NCBI GenBank assembly: GCA_002842695.1
Contig: PHDT01000011.1
Location: 107,848 to 171,847, forward strand
Direction of reading: 5' to 3'
Source: Bacteroidetes bacterium HGW-Bacteroidetes-10
GTDB taxonomy: Bacteria; Bacteroidota; Bacteroidia; Bacteroidales; UBA932
Length of the DNA stretch: 64,000 bases
A model generated the notes under the pieces. It was not told where the DNA came from. It searched no databases and saw only the letters and a list, made by a program, of their open reading frames with translations. The stretch's first letter is position 1; the number at the start of each line of letters is the position of its first letter. A program made the translations under genes and the position numbers. This document shows, piece after piece, positions 1 to 8,458 of this stretch.

Positions 1-892
1 TGTTGCAGATAATTGTTGTTCTCTCCATGAGCTTTCTGCCCGTTCTTGGGTCAATCAGCTCAGGAAACTCAGTGAAGATTTCCACAACCTCATTTGCACG
101 CTCACCGCAGGCTGCAACAATAATTACATCTGCATCTGCCTGTTTAGAAATTGCATGCTGAAGAACAGTTTTGCCACAGCCGAACGGTCCGGGTATGAAC
201 CCTGTTCCGCCCTCTGCAATGGGATTAAATGTGTCAATTGTGCGGACACCGGTCTCCATTATCCTGAATGGTCTCGGTTTATCGTTGTATGCAGTGATTG
301 CAACCTTTACCGGCCACTTCTGCATCATTGTAACTTTGATGTCATCGCCGTTTTCGTCAGTTATAACCGCAATGTTATCTGTAACTTTGTACTTACCGGG
401 TGCAGCAACACTTTTTACGGTATATTCACCCTTGAAAGTGAAAGGAACCATTATTTTATGGGGAAGCCAGCCCTCTTTTACCTCACCGAGCCAGTCGGCG
501 GCAGTAACTGAATCGCCAGTTTTTGCTACAGGTACAAAATCCCATTCTTTTTCCAGGTCCAGTGGCAGTGTATACTCACCTCTTTTCAGAAAAACACCCT
601 CCATTGTCTCGAGGTTGTTCTGAAGACCATCGTAGTTACTTGAAAGAATTCCGGGGCCGAGAGTTACCTCGAGCATGTGTCCCATAAATTCAGCTTCATC
701 ACCTACTTTTAGTCCTCTGGTGCTTTCGTATACCTGAACAAACGCATTGCTTCCGGTTACCTTGATAACCTCCGCCATGAGTCTTGTGCCACCCAGGTCA
801 ATAAAACAGATTTCGTTCTGGGAAACGGGACCATCAACCTCAATCGTTACAAGGTTTGCTATAATCCCTTTTACTTTTCCTCTGGTTTTCAT
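1..892 (-). CDS. atpA: V-type ATP synthase subunit A (catalytic), N-terminal part
   Basis: Catalytic nucleotide-binding subunit of the V/A-type rotary ATPase, which couples ATP turnover to H+ or Na+ movement across the inner membrane. The reading frame starts with ATG at 892 (MKTRGKVKGIIANLV) and runs off the left edge, so about 297 residues are visible. Seen: the N-terminal beta-barrel with VDGPVSQNEICFIDLGG, the bulge domain typical of subunit A, and the Walker A motif GPFGCGKT near residues 234-241, followed by the AACGERANEVVE segment. It lies 21 nt downstream of the DUF2764 gene in a leftward operon that starts with subunit E. The order E, DUF2764, A is the usual one in Bacteroidota, so subunits B, D, I and K are expected to the left. 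Ion specificity cannot be judged because subunit K is outside the window. Confidence 0.95.
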   Translation of the reverse strand, partial: MKTRGKVKGIIANLVTIEVDGPVSQNEICFIDLGGTRLMAEVIKVTGSNAFVQVYESTRGLKVGDEAEFMGHMLEVTLGPGILSSNYDGLQNNLETMEGVFLKRGEYTLPLDLEKEWDFVPVAKTGDSVTAADWLGEVKEGWLPHKIMVPFTFKGEYTVKSVAAPGKYKVTDNIAVITDENGDDIKVTMMQKWPVKVAITAYNDKPRPFRIMETGVRTIDTFNPIAEGGTGFIPGPFGCGKTVLQHAISKQADADVIIVAACGERANEVVEIFTEFPELIDPRTGRKLMERTTIICN

Positions 893-913
893 ATCGATTT
901 TAAAATTTTTCTC

Positions 914-1555
914 TTATAAATTCGTTTCCTCTTTTGTGTATGTGCTTCTAACCTCATCTACAAGTTTTCTAAAGAGCTCTGCTCCGACCTTTTTGTCGAG
1001 TGAGTCCCATCTTTTAACAATCATGAGTTTTGTTATGAAACAAAGAAGATAGTCGATGTCGAAATAATTGAATGTAGCAATTTCAGTTGCCTTTTTCCAG
1101 CGCATCAGGTCAATATTCTGCTCTCTGTCCAGAATGTTATTGCCTCCTAAAATGGCAAACAGACGAGCGGAATCTTCAAAGAATTCACCGGCTCCAAAGT
1201 CGGCCACTCTGCTGGTTAGCAAAGATTCGGCTAAAGCTCCGGTTCCGGTTATATATTCCGATGCATCAGAAGAGTTGATCCTGGCAACATAGGCTACCTG
1301 GATGTTACGAATATCGAGGTCATACCTGAAGTATTCCTTCAGAAAACGGTTGCGTGACTTGAATACCTCCCTGTAAAAGTGACCTGTAAGATTTTCACCC
1401 TTTAGACCAAACAGGAGCCAGTCAAGAAACCGTTTATCTTTTGCAGGCATATTCTCAGATACCTGTGTTAAGATTGCATCGATATCGTAGCTGCTCTTTT
1501 CAAAGTCCGGTATCAGATCCGGCAGTCCCGCTATGACGTAAGGATAGTTTTTCAT
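914..1555 (-). CDS. DUF2764 family protein, V-ATPase operon member
   Basis: A protein of about 213 residues with the N-terminus MKNYPYVIAGLPDL that I recognise as DUF2764, found inside V-type ATPase operons of Bacteroidota and Chlamydiae. It sits where a subunit C homologue (the central stalk adaptor between rotor and V1) would be expected, so a C-like role is a reasonable inference but is not shown by a motif. It is predicted soluble and helical, with no signal peptide or membrane segment. The upstream subunit E gene ends TAG and the sequence there reads TAGTGATG, so a GTG at 1558 overlaps the stop; I prefer the ATG at 1555. Translation is probably coupled to subunit E. Confidence 0.85.
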   Translation of the reverse strand: MKNYPYVIAGLPDLIPDFEKSSYDIDAILTQVSENMPAKDKRFLDWLLFGLKGENLTGHFYREVFKSRNRFLKEYFRYDLDIRNIQVAYVARINSSDASEYITGTGALAESLLTSRVADFGAGEFFEDSARLFAILGGNNILDREQNIDLMRWKKATEIATFNYFDIDYLLCFITKLMIVKRWDSLDKKVGAELFRKLVDEVRSTYTKEETNL

Positions 1556-1557
1556 CA

Positions 1558-2172
1558 CTATTCTGTAAATAAAAACTCGCGGGTTTTTGGTTTAAGATAT
1601 TCACTGAAAAGCTGCTGCAAATCCTTGTCTGTAAAGCTAATATGATAGCCCTCGTTTTTGGGGCCAATCTTGAATCCGTTCTGGAGTTTTTTATCAAAAC
1701 CAACTTCAATTCCGGCTTTAAGCTGCTTAGCTATGTCGTTCTGAATGAAGGCTTCCAGCTCTGAACGCTTGTTTTCAGGAAGGAGCAGTGACAACGATAC
1801 TGAATCACTTCCTTTTGGATTGAATGAAGCAATAGCAGTTGTAATAAGTTCCTTAAGAAGAGCGCTGTTTTCTGTTACAGCAGTGATAGGTTTGTTTACA
1901 GAATTTGAAATGAGTGTGTTCTCAATCTGATTTTTGAGGGTAGTCAGACTCTGTCTGAATGCCATTTTAATCTCACTCTCAATTTTATGTTTGATATCAG
2001 CTGCTTCGCGGTTTGCTTCGGATACTATCTTACCGTACTCCTCGCGTGCATTCGAAATAATTTCAGCCGCCTCTTTTTTCGCTTTAGCGAGCATCTCGTC
2101 GGCTTCCTGTTTTCCTTTTGACAAACCCTCATTGTACAGTTTGTCTGTTAGCTCTTGCAACTTGTTTTGCAT
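1558..2172 (-). CDS. atpE: V-type ATP synthase subunit E (peripheral stalk)
   Basis: Peripheral-stalk subunit of the V/A-type ATPase, which holds the A3B3 head against the membrane part. The 204-residue product has the expected layout: a long charged N-terminal coiled coil (about residues 1-90, with repeated KAKKEAAEI-type heptads) and a globular C-terminal domain. It is the first gene of the leftward operon E-DUF2764-A. The start ATG at 2172 lies about 25 nt after a TATCTTTG promoter element. Length and coiled coil fit the family well. Confidence 0.9.
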   Translation of the reverse strand: MQNKLQELTDKLYNEGLSKGKQEADEMLAKAKKEAAEIISNAREEYGKIVSEANREAADIKHKIESEIKMAFRQSLTTLKNQIENTLISNSVNKPITAVTENSALLKELITTAIASFNPKGSDSVSLSLLLPENKRSELEAFIQNDIAKQLKAGIEVGFDKKLQNGFKIGPKNEGYHISFTDKDLQQLFSEYLKPKTREFLFTE

Positions 2173-2197
2173 ACCGTGTCAATTATTGTGAATTTGA

Positions 2198-2205
2198 CAA
2201 AGATA
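2198..2205 (-). promoter_or_regulatory. -7 element of the V-ATPase operon promoter
   Basis: TATCTTTG on the minus strand matches the Bacteroidota -7 consensus TAnnTTTG, about 26 nt before the subunit E start. No clean TTTG -33 box is seen; the place it should occupy falls in the T-run of the preceding terminator (2218-2247), so promoter and terminator abut. Confidence 0.55.
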
Positions 2206-2217
2206 GAAAAAAATACG

Positions 2218-2247
2218 AAAAAAGCACCCCGAAGAGTGCTTTTTTTA
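2218..2247 (-). terminator. Intrinsic terminator after mmdB
   Basis: A hairpin with arms AAAAAAGCAC (2219-2228) and GTGCTTTTTT (2237-2246). On the minus strand the inner stem closes on a stable TTCG tetraloop and is followed by a T run. It lies 38 nt after the stop of the sodium pump beta subunit and ends that leftward operon. Confidence 0.9.
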
Positions 2248-2284
2248 TAAAAAATAGTTTCGATACAAAATCTATTCACTTTCG

Positions 2285-3445
2285 TTACGAAAGGAATCCG
2301 AGAAGAATACCTGCTGCAACTGCGCTGCCAATAACACCTGCAACATTTGGACCCATTGCATGCATCAGAAGGTAGTTAGATTTGTCATATTCCAGACCAA
2401 CATTGTTTGATACCCTTGCAGAGTCAGGAACAGCAGAAACCCCTGCATTGCCTATCAGAGGGTTGATTTTGCTGCCCTCTTTAAGCATTGTATTGATCAG
2501 CTTAACAAACAGAACACCTGTTGCAGTAGCAATCACGAATGAGAGCGCACCAATACCAAAGATGTATACAGATTTAAGCTGAAGGAATTTATCTGCCTGG
2601 GTAGAGCAACCTACGGTAACTCCAATCAGAATTGTAATAACATCAATCAGTGGTCCGCGGGCTGTTTCTGCCAGACGGCGTGTAACTCCGCTCTCTTTAA
2701 GCAGGTTTCCGAAGAAAAGCATACCAAGCAGCGGAAGACCTGACGGCACAATGAAGGCTGTCATTAGGAATCCGATAATAGGGAATAGCTTCTTCTCAGT
2801 TTGAGAAACTGCTCTGGGAGGCTTCATCTTAATCAGTCTCTCCTTCCTGTTTGTCAAAAGTCTCATGATTGGAGGCTGAATTACAGGAACAAGCGCCATG
2901 TAAGAATATGCAGAGACTGCAATTGCACCCATGAGGTCCGGAGCAAGTCTTGACGAAAGGAAGATAGCTGTAGGGCCGTCTGCACCTCCGATGATTCCGA
3001 TTGCACCTGCTTCAGCCGGAGAGAATCCGAGAAGAAGGGCTATTGCATAGGCTCCGAATATTCCAAACTGTGCCGCAGCACCAATAAGAAGCAGCTTGGG
3101 GTTTGAGATAAGAGCAGAGAAGTCGGTCATTGCACCAATTCCCAGGAAGATGAGAGGAGGGTACCATCCCTGCTGAACACCCTGATAAAGGATATTGAGC
3201 ACAGAGCCCTCTTCATATACACCTACGCTAAGTCCGGGGAAGAGAGGAATGTTTCCGATAATTATACCAAATCCTATTGGTACAAGTAACAGAGGTTCCC
3301 AGTCCTTCTTGATGGCAAGATAAATGAACAAAAGTCCTATTGCAATCATAAGGATATGCCCCCATGTGGCGTTCGCAAATCCTGTATACTGAAGGAATTG
3401 TGTCAGGTTATCTACCAAAAGCGAAAATAATCCTTTGTTTTCCAT
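2285..3445 (-). CDS. mmdB: Methylmalonyl-CoA decarboxylase, Na+-pumping beta subunit
   Basis: Integral membrane subunit of a biotin-dependent decarboxylase sodium pump (OadB/MmdB/GcdB family). It decarboxylates carboxybiotin on the carrier and uses the energy to export Na+. The 386-residue length is typical. Seen: several hydrophobic helices, the re-entrant family signature IIGGADGPTAIF containing the Asp implicated in Na+ and proton handling, and a C-terminal segment with NAGVSAVPDSARV and NYLLMHAMGPNVAG, also conserved in the family. It lies 1 nt downstream of the biotin carrier gene and is the last gene of the mce-mmdA-OadG-like-mmdC-mmdB operon. The methylmalonyl-CoA assignment rests on the epimerase upstream; oxaloacetate or glutaconyl-CoA pumps have nearly the same subunit. 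Confidence 0.93.
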   Translation of the reverse strand: MENKGLFSLLVDNLTQFLQYTGFANATWGHILMIAIGLLFIYLAIKKDWEPLLLVPIGFGIIIGNIPLFPGLSVGVYEEGSVLNILYQGVQQGWYPPLIFLGIGAMTDFSALISNPKLLLIGAAAQFGIFGAYAIALLLGFSPAEAGAIGIIGGADGPTAIFLSSRLAPDLMGAIAVSAYSYMALVPVIQPPIMRLLTNRKERLIKMKPPRAVSQTEKKLFPIIGFLMTAFIVPSGLPLLGMLFFGNLLKESGVTRRLAETARGPLIDVITILIGVTVGCSTQADKFLQLKSVYIFGIGALSFVIATATGVLFVKLINTMLKEGSKINPLIGNAGVSAVPDSARVSNNVGLEYDKSNYLLMHAMGPNVAGVIGSAVAAGILLGFLS

Positions 3446-3446
3446 C

Positions 3447-3863
3447 TTATCCGATAATTATTAGCGGTGCACCCTCAAGAACGGAATCACCCTTGTTAGC
3501 TTTAATGGATACAATTTTGCCGTCAGCACTGGCTTCAATCACATTCTCCATCTTCATAGCTTCCAGTATCATGAGTTTTTGTCCTCTTTTTACAGAATCG
3601 CCCTCTTTTACGGAAACCTCGAGAATAACGCCCGGAAGCGGAGAAGAGACAACTGTCTCAGATCCGCTGGCAGCAGGCTTGGCAACAGTTGCGCTCACCT
3701 GAGCCGGTTTGTTTGGCTTGGCAATTACCTGTTTCTTGGCCGGTCTGTCAATCTCCACCTTGAAAGGTATGCCGTTCACCTCAACCTCGGCAAATGTATC
3801 GTCTATATCATTTACGGTAACTGCGTATTCGTTGCCGTTTATTTTAAGTTTGTACTCTTTCAT
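3447..3863 (-). CDS. mmdC: Biotin carboxyl carrier subunit of the decarboxylase
   Basis: Small carrier protein (138 residues) that shuttles the carboxyl group from the carboxyltransferase to the membrane pump. The C-terminal biotinyl domain (about residues 70-138) has the canonical EAMKMEN motif with the biotinylated lysine at residue 104. The N-terminal ~45 residues form a small beta domain, linked by a flexible Pro/Ala/Lys-rich stretch (residues 46-68), as in other decarboxylase gamma or carrier subunits. It is flanked by the OadG-like gene and mmdB in the same operon. Biotinylation would need a birA product encoded elsewhere. Confidence 0.94.
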   Translation of the reverse strand: MKEYKLKINGNEYAVTVNDIDDTFAEVEVNGIPFKVEIDRPAKKQVIAKPNKPAQVSATVAKPAASGSETVVSSPLPGVILEVSVKEGDSVKRGQKLMILEAMKMENVIEASADGKIVSIKANKGDSVLEGAPLIIIG

Positions 3864-3884
3864 AACATTAAGAACTTTTAATAA

Positions 3885-4790
3885 TTATTTTTTAGATGGA
3901 GTCTCTCTAAGGGTATAGATTTTTGAACTCCACGGAGAGTAATTCTTCGTTACTCTTGCAATGGTGAGGATTGTATTTTCTATGTCATGGCTTTCGCTGT
4001 CCATGTTGTGAAGGTGCATTGCTGCAGATATTGCGGCAAAAATTTCTGCCGAAACATCCTCCTCCTTGGCTGCCACATCCTTACCATGAACCTGCTCAGT
4101 TCTCTGGCGATTCTTGTAAATGTTGTAACGTCCGATTTGTTTGAACACAACATACAGAAGGATTAGAGCAATAAACACAACACTCATTGCAGTAAAGGCC
4201 ATAATCGCTCCAAATGGATCAATTCTCTGGAAAACAGTGGATGCCGATTCAACATCAGATCCTGTATTGTTAGTGCTTGGAGAGGTTCTTGACATTATCT
4301 GCCATCCCTCAGATCCATCGCGGGTTCCGATTCCATCGTTGAAGCGGCCAAACGATACATTGCTATCCAGATCCCTGCGGATTTGGATTCTGTCGATAAT
4401 TGTTCTGCCGTCTGAAGCAACAAAGAGAATCTCCTCTGAATCTTCAAGTTTGAAGTTTATATGGAAAGTTCCCCTGAAAGGCTGATTATCTGCCCAGAAA
4501 AGAATGTGCTGCCTTGGCTTTATCTTAGTTAGCACATCTCCTTTTGGAATGATGTATTTGGTCAGGTTGCCGGGATCATTGGTCAGGTAACATCCTGCAA
4601 TATTAACAGTGCCGTATGATGAGTTGAAGAGTTCAATCCATCCGTTATGCTGTCCGTAGTCATCTTCGAAGTCACTGGTGTTGATAACCAGGTATTCGTT
4701 GATACACATATCGGACTGGCTCTGTGCATTGAGGCTGAGACCCGCCAGCATTAAACCCGAAAACAGAAATATTTGTAATATTCTTTTCAT
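3885..4790 (-). CDS. OadG-like membrane subunit with an N-terminal lamin-tail domain
   Basis: A 301-residue protein between the carboxyltransferase and biotin carrier genes, where the small delta/gamma subunit (OadG/MmdD) is expected. Seen in order: a signal peptide (about residues 1-22, ending LSLNAQ); an extracytoplasmic domain of about 130 residues with INEYLVINTSDFEDDYGQHN and GWIELFNSS, features I associate with the lamin tail domain; a single membrane helix near 193-217 (IMAFTAMSVVFIALILLYVVF); then a charged cytoplasmic tail. Ordinary OadG/MmdD proteins are only about 80-120 residues with one N-terminal helix, so the extra domain is large. The helix plus tail would anchor the complex; what the outer domain binds is unknown. 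Confidence 0.75.
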   Translation of the reverse strand: MKRILQIFLFSGLMLAGLSLNAQSQSDMCINEYLVINTSDFEDDYGQHNGWIELFNSSYGTVNIAGCYLTNDPGNLTKYIIPKGDVLTKIKPRQHILFWADNQPFRGTFHINFKLEDSEEILFVASDGRTIIDRIQIRRDLDSNVSFGRFNDGIGTRDGSEGWQIMSRTSPSTNNTGSDVESASTVFQRIDPFGAIMAFTAMSVVFIALILLYVVFKQIGRYNIYKNRQRTEQVHGKDVAAKEEDVSAEIFAAISAAMHLHNMDSESHDIENTILTIARVTKNYSPWSSKIYTLRETPSKK

Positions 4791-4808
4791 TTTATCCGGA
4801 TTTATTAT

Positions 4809-6362
4809 TTACAAAGGAAGGTTGTCGTGCTTCTTAGGCGGATTTGTTACCTTCTTGGTTGCAAGTTGCTGAAGAGATCTGATAATACGGAAACGAGTGT
4901 TTCTTGGCTCAATCACATCATCAATATAGCCGTAACGGGCTGCATTGTATGGATTTGCAAAGGCGTCCCTGTACTCTTTCTCTTTCTGTGCAGCAAGTTC
5001 AACAGGATTTTCAGAAGCAGCAACCTCTTTACCGTAAAGAACTTCAATTGCTCCTGAAGGGCCCATTACTGCAATTTCTGCTGTAGGCCATGCGTAGTTG
5101 ATATCTCCGCGAAGGTGCTTGCTGCTCATAACGCAATATGCACCGCCGTATGATTTGCGAAGGGTAACGGTTACCTTTGGAACAGTTGCCTCTCCGTATG
5201 CAAAGAGAAGCTTTGCTCCGTGAAGGATAATTCCGCCGTACTCCTGCTGTGTTCCCGGAAGGAATCCAGGTACATCTACCAGTGTAACAAGAGGGATGTT
5301 GAATGCATCGCAGAAACGAACAAATCTGGCAGCCTTGCGTGATGCATTGTTGTCAAGCACACCTGCAAGAACTTTAGGCTGGTTGGCAACAATACCAACA
5401 GAGATGCCGTTAAAACGGGCAAAACCTACAATTATGTTAGTTGCATAATCTTTGTGAACTTCCAGAAACTTATTATCGTCAACGATTGTTCCGATAACTT
5501 CATACATATCGTATGGTTTGTTCGGACTGTCAGGAATGATTTCGTTAAGAGAATCATCAAGTCTGTCAATTGGGTCGTTGGTATGAAGTACCGGAGCCTC
5601 TTCAAGATTATTCTGCGGAAGATAACTCATAAGGTCGCGAATGACTTTGATACCATCCTCTTCTGAATCTACTGCAAAGTGAGCCACTCCGCTTTTGGTA
5701 GCGTGAACAGATGCACCGCCAAGCTGCTCCTGAGTTACATCTTCACCGGTAACAGTTTTCACAACTTTCGGGCCGGTGAGGAACATATAACTGGTACCTC
5801 TTGTCATTATATTAAAGTCTGTGAGGGCAGGGGAGTACACCGCACCACCGGCACAAGGACCAAAAATGGCAGAAATCTGAGGTATAACACCAGATGCCAT
5901 AATATTTCTCTGGAAAATCTCAGCATAACCGGCAAGGGCATTTACCCCTTCCTGAATTCTGGCTCCTCCTGAGTCGTTTACACCAATTACAGGTGCTCCC
6001 ATCTTCATCGCCTGATCCATAATTTTGCAAATCTTCATTGCAAAACTTTCAGAAAGCGAACCTCCGAATACTGTGAAGTCCTGAGCGAAGACATAAACCA
6101 GTCTTCCTTCAATTGTTCCGTATCCTGTTACTACACCGTCCCCGAGGAATCGCTCCTTCTCCATGCCAAAATTGGTGCAGCGGTGAGTTACGAACATGTC
6201 GAACTCCTCAAAGCTACCTTCATCCAATAGCATGTCGATTCTCTCGCGAGCTGTGAATTTTCCCTTCTGGTGCTGAGAGTCAATTCTCTTCTGACCACCA
6301 CCCATGCGCGCCTTTTCACGAAGCTGAATTAGCGCCTTTACCTGTTCAAGTTGCTGGCTCAT
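4809..6362 (-). CDS. mmdA: Methylmalonyl-CoA decarboxylase carboxyltransferase subunit alpha
   Basis: Cytoplasmic carboxyltransferase that moves the carboxyl group from (S)-methylmalonyl-CoA to the biotin carrier, giving propionyl-CoA. The 517-residue length fits the MmdA/PccB family (crotonase fold, two halves). Seen: [20 protein letters not shown] near the N-terminus, [11 protein letters not shown] in the first half, and [17 protein letters not shown] with [16 protein letters not shown] in the second, all typical. The same family includes propionyl-CoA carboxylase beta subunits. The neighbouring sodium pump subunit and the absence of a biotin carboxylase gene favour the decarboxylase role. 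It is the second gene of the operon, 28 nt after the epimerase. Confidence 0.93.
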   Translation of the reverse strand: MSQQLEQVKALIQLREKARMGGGQKRIDSQHQKGKFTARERIDMLLDEGSFEEFDMFVTHRCTNFGMEKERFLGDGVVTGYGTIEGRLVYVFAQDFTVFGGSLSESFAMKICKIMDQAMKMGAPVIGVNDSGGARIQEGVNALAGYAEIFQRNIMASGVIPQISAIFGPCAGGAVYSPALTDFNIMTRGTSYMFLTGPKVVKTVTGEDVTQEQLGGASVHATKSGVAHFAVDSEEDGIKVIRDLMSYLPQNNLEEAPVLHTNDPIDRLDDSLNEIIPDSPNKPYDMYEVIGTIVDDNKFLEVHKDYATNIIVGFARFNGISVGIVANQPKVLAGVLDNNASRKAARFVRFCDAFNIPLVTLVDVPGFLPGTQQEYGGIILHGAKLLFAYGEATVPKVTVTLRKSYGGAYCVMSSKHLRGDINYAWPTAEIAVMGPSGAIEVLYGKEVAASENPVELAAQKEKEYRDAFANPYNAARYGYIDDVIEPRNTRFRIIRSLQQLATKKVTNPPKKHDNLPL

Positions 6363-6390
6363 TTCTCTAACCTTTTTGATATTTTAGTAA

Positions 6391-6813
6391 TTAGCAGTTT
6401 ACTTTACCTGGATCTTCGCAAAGTTCTGTAAGAACTCCTACGGTAGATTTTGGATGCAGGAAGGCGATATTGAGGCCTTCTGCACCTTTGCGCGGGGTTT
6501 TGTCAATGAGTTGAACTCCCTTTTCTGCAAGTTCGTCAAGAGACTTCTGAACACCATCTTCAGTGGCAAAAGCCAGGTGGTGAATTCCCTCTCCTTTTTT
6601 CTCAATGAATTTACCTATAGGGCCTTCCGGGTCCGTGCTCTCCAGAAGTTCAATCTTGGTTTGTCCAATTTTAAAGAAAGCAGTTTTAACTTTCTGATCG
6701 GTTACCTCCTCTACAGCATAACACTTAAGTCCAAGGATACCTTCGTAATATGGAATGGCTGTTTCCAAAGACTTTACAGCAATACCGATATGCTCAATAT
6801 GCGACAGTTTCAT
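6391..6813 (-). CDS. mce: Methylmalonyl-CoA epimerase
   Basis: Interconverts (R)- and (S)-methylmalonyl-CoA, linking the B12-dependent mutase to the decarboxylase. The 140-residue VOC-fold protein has paired beta-alpha-beta units with likely metal ligands in HIEHIGIAV (near residue 8), the GIHHLAF segment and the C-terminal LTELCE glutamate. It is the first gene of the leftward operon, with a good promoter at 6859-6890. This gene identifies the decarboxylase downstream as acting on methylmalonyl-CoA. The mutase itself is not in the window. Confidence 0.93.
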   Translation of the reverse strand: MKLSHIEHIGIAVKSLETAIPYYEGILGLKCYAVEEVTDQKVKTAFFKIGQTKIELLESTDPEGPIGKFIEKKGEGIHHLAFATEDGVQKSLDELAEKGVQLIDKTPRKGAEGLNIAFLHPKSTVGVLTELCEDPGKVNC

Positions 6814-6858
6814 AACAAATTGTAATTAGTTGATTGAGAATTATAAGTAAATATCCCG

Positions 6859-6890
6859 CAAAGGTAAAAATTAATTAATGGTAAGACAAA
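6859..6890 (-). promoter_or_regulatory. Promoter of the mce-mmd operon
   Basis: On the minus strand a TTTG box (6890-6887), 20 nt, then TACCTTTG (6866-6859), matching the Bacteroidota -33/-7 promoter. It precedes the mce start by about 45 nt and overlaps the end of the yebC terminator. Confidence 0.7.
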
Positions 6891-6891
6891 A

Positions 6892-6919
6892 AAAAGTGGC
6901 CCAATTTTGAGCCACTTTT
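6892..6919 (-). terminator. Intrinsic terminator after yebC
   Basis: Perfect 9-bp arms AAAAGTGGC (6892-6900) and GCCACTTTT (6911-6919). On the minus strand the hairpin is followed by a run of eight T, 25 nt after the yebC stop. Confidence 0.9.
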
Positions 6920-6943
6920 CACTTTCCCGAACGAAAAATATAA

Positions 6944-7657
6944 TTAGTTTGCCATCGTGTGGTAAACGTTTTGAACATCATCGTCGTTTTCAAATCTTTC
7001 GATTAGTTTTTCAATCTCAATCTTCTGTTCGTCATTGAGTTTTTTCAGTTCAACTGTAGGTATTCTTTCGAATGTTCCGGAGATAAGTTCGTACCCTTTT
7101 TCCTCAATGAATTTCTGAATTGAGCCATATGACTCAAAGGCACCGTAAATCATGACAGTATCCTCGTCAGGAAAAACCTCTTCTGCTCCAAAATCTATAA
7201 GCTCCAGTTCCAGTTCTTCAATATCAATTCCGGTATCTTTAATTTTGAAAACGCATTTCTTCTCAAACATGAACTCAACACTTCCGGAAGTTCCGAGTGA
7301 TCCGTTAAGTTTGTTGAAATAGCTGCGGACATTTGCCACGGTTCTGGTTGTATTGTCGGTTGCTGTCTCAACAAGGAATGCAATTCCGTGAGGTCCGTAA
7401 CCTTCGTATACTACCTCTTTGTAGTCTGAATGATCCTTTTCAACAGCACGCTTTATTGCTCTCTCTACATTCTCTTTTGGCATATTCTCTGCCCTGGCAG
7501 AAGAGATAAGTGCTCTAAGACGCGGGTTGTTATCGGGATCTGTACCGCCTGATTTGGCAGCCATTGTTATCTCTTTTCCGAGACGGGTGAAAACTTTTGC
7601 CATGTTTCCCCATCTCTTGAACTTTCTCTCTTTGCGAAATTCAAATGCTCTTCCCAT
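6944..7657 (-). CDS. yebC: YebC/PmpR family regulator
   Basis: A 237-residue member of the YebC/PmpR/TACO1 family. Members have been described as DNA-binding regulators and, more recently, as ribosome-associated factors that help translation of proline-rich stretches. Seen: the N-terminal signature MGRAFEFRKERKFKRWGNMAK followed by KGGTDPDNNP-like SGGTDPDNNPRLR, the YEGYGPHGIAFLVE motif, and an acidic C-terminal part (FENDDDVQNVYHTMAN). It is 13 nt downstream of the TPR membrane protein in a two-gene leftward operon. The family name is secure; the molecular role in this organism is not. Confidence 0.93.
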   Translation of the reverse strand: MGRAFEFRKERKFKRWGNMAKVFTRLGKEITMAAKSGGTDPDNNPRLRALISSARAENMPKENVERAIKRAVEKDHSDYKEVVYEGYGPHGIAFLVETATDNTTRTVANVRSYFNKLNGSLGTSGSVEFMFEKKCVFKIKDTGIDIEELELELIDFGAEEVFPDEDTVMIYGAFESYGSIQKFIEEKGYELISGTFERIPTVELKKLNDEQKIEIEKLIERFENDDDVQNVYHTMAN

Positions 7658-7670
7658 CGTTCTAGGTAAC

Positions 7671-8357
7671 TTATTGCTGAGGCTGAGTTGAAACTGTCAG
7701 TCTTGATATGTATTTGTCTATTTCAAAACCCTCAACTGTCTGAGGATATTTTGTTTTAATCTCTTCGTAAGCAGCCAGTGCCTTTGCGGTTTCGCCCAGC
7801 TCTTCGTATGCAATACCTGCTTTAAGAAGATATCCTGCAGCAAGAGGATTCTCTTCGAGATTTGCAGCCTTCATATACTGAGAAACGGCCTCTTTGTAAT
7901 TCTGGAGACCAGCATAGGCATCGCCAATATTGCATATTGCACGGGCCTGAAGGACTACATCATCACCATCATATTTTTTAAGATACGAGATTGCGCTCTC
8001 ATAGTTACCAAGTTGAAGTTCTGAGATGCCGGCGTACAGATAAACTGCCTCTCCTGCATTTTTGCCGTATTCGTCAATGATTTGTTTGAATCCGAGCGAA
8101 TTGCCGTCACCATTGAGTGCAACTGCAAATGAATCGGCACGGAAGTGCTGTTCAGCTACAAATGTCTGAGCAAGTGCTTCGTTGATAAGCGGTTTGCGGT
8201 ACAGGTGCTGGTAGGCAAATCCAATTGCAGTGATGGCCAGAATGGCTACAGCTGTGTAGATAAGCGGCTTTTTGTACTTTTCGATAAAGTGTTCTGTTGT
8301 ATTCAGGGCTTGTTCTACAGATTGCTCTGGATCCTGGTGTTGGTTTTTCTTTGACAT
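7671..8357 (-). CDS. TPR protein with one membrane anchor (YfgM-like)
   Basis: A 228-residue protein with a charged cytoplasmic N-terminus, one membrane helix near residues 33-51 (LIYTAVAILAITAIGFAY) and an extracytoplasmic part made of tetratricopeptide repeats (seen as LYAGISELQLGNYESAI, CNIGDAYAGLQNYKEAV, LKAGIAYEELGETAKAL). This layout is like YfgM/DUF2133-type ancillary SecYEG proteins. The function is inferred only from layout. It is transcribed from the promoter at 8383-8412, divergent from recF, and is followed by yebC. Confidence 0.8.
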   Translation of the reverse strand: MSKKNQHQDPEQSVEQALNTTEHFIEKYKKPLIYTAVAILAITAIGFAYQHLYRKPLINEALAQTFVAEQHFRADSFAVALNGDGNSLGFKQIIDEYGKNAGEAVYLYAGISELQLGNYESAISYLKKYDGDDVVLQARAICNIGDAYAGLQNYKEAVSQYMKAANLEENPLAAGYLLKAGIAYEELGETAKALAAYEEIKTKYPQTVEGFEIDKYISRLTVSTQPQQ

Positions 8358-8382
8358 CTCTTGATTTTTTTTAAGCAGGGTG

Positions 8383-8412
8383 CAAAATTACAATATTTTG
8401 TCTAATCTCAAA
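8383..8412 (-). promoter_or_regulatory. Promoter of the TPR-yebC operon
   Basis: On the minus strand TTTG (8412-8409), 18 nt, then TAATTTTG (8390-8383), a full match to the Bacteroidota consensus, about 26 nt before the start codon at 8357. Confidence 0.7.
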
Positions 8413-8432
8413 TATTTAATCGATAAAAGTAA

Positions 8433-8440
8433 TAACTTTG
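8433..8440 (+). promoter_or_regulatory. -7 element before recF
   Basis: TAACTTTG matches TAnnTTTG and lies 19 nt before the recF ATG. The -33 box is weak. It is divergent from the TPR promoter within the same 100-nt intergenic region. Confidence 0.5.
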
Positions 8441-8458
8441 TGGTAGAAAATATATTAA

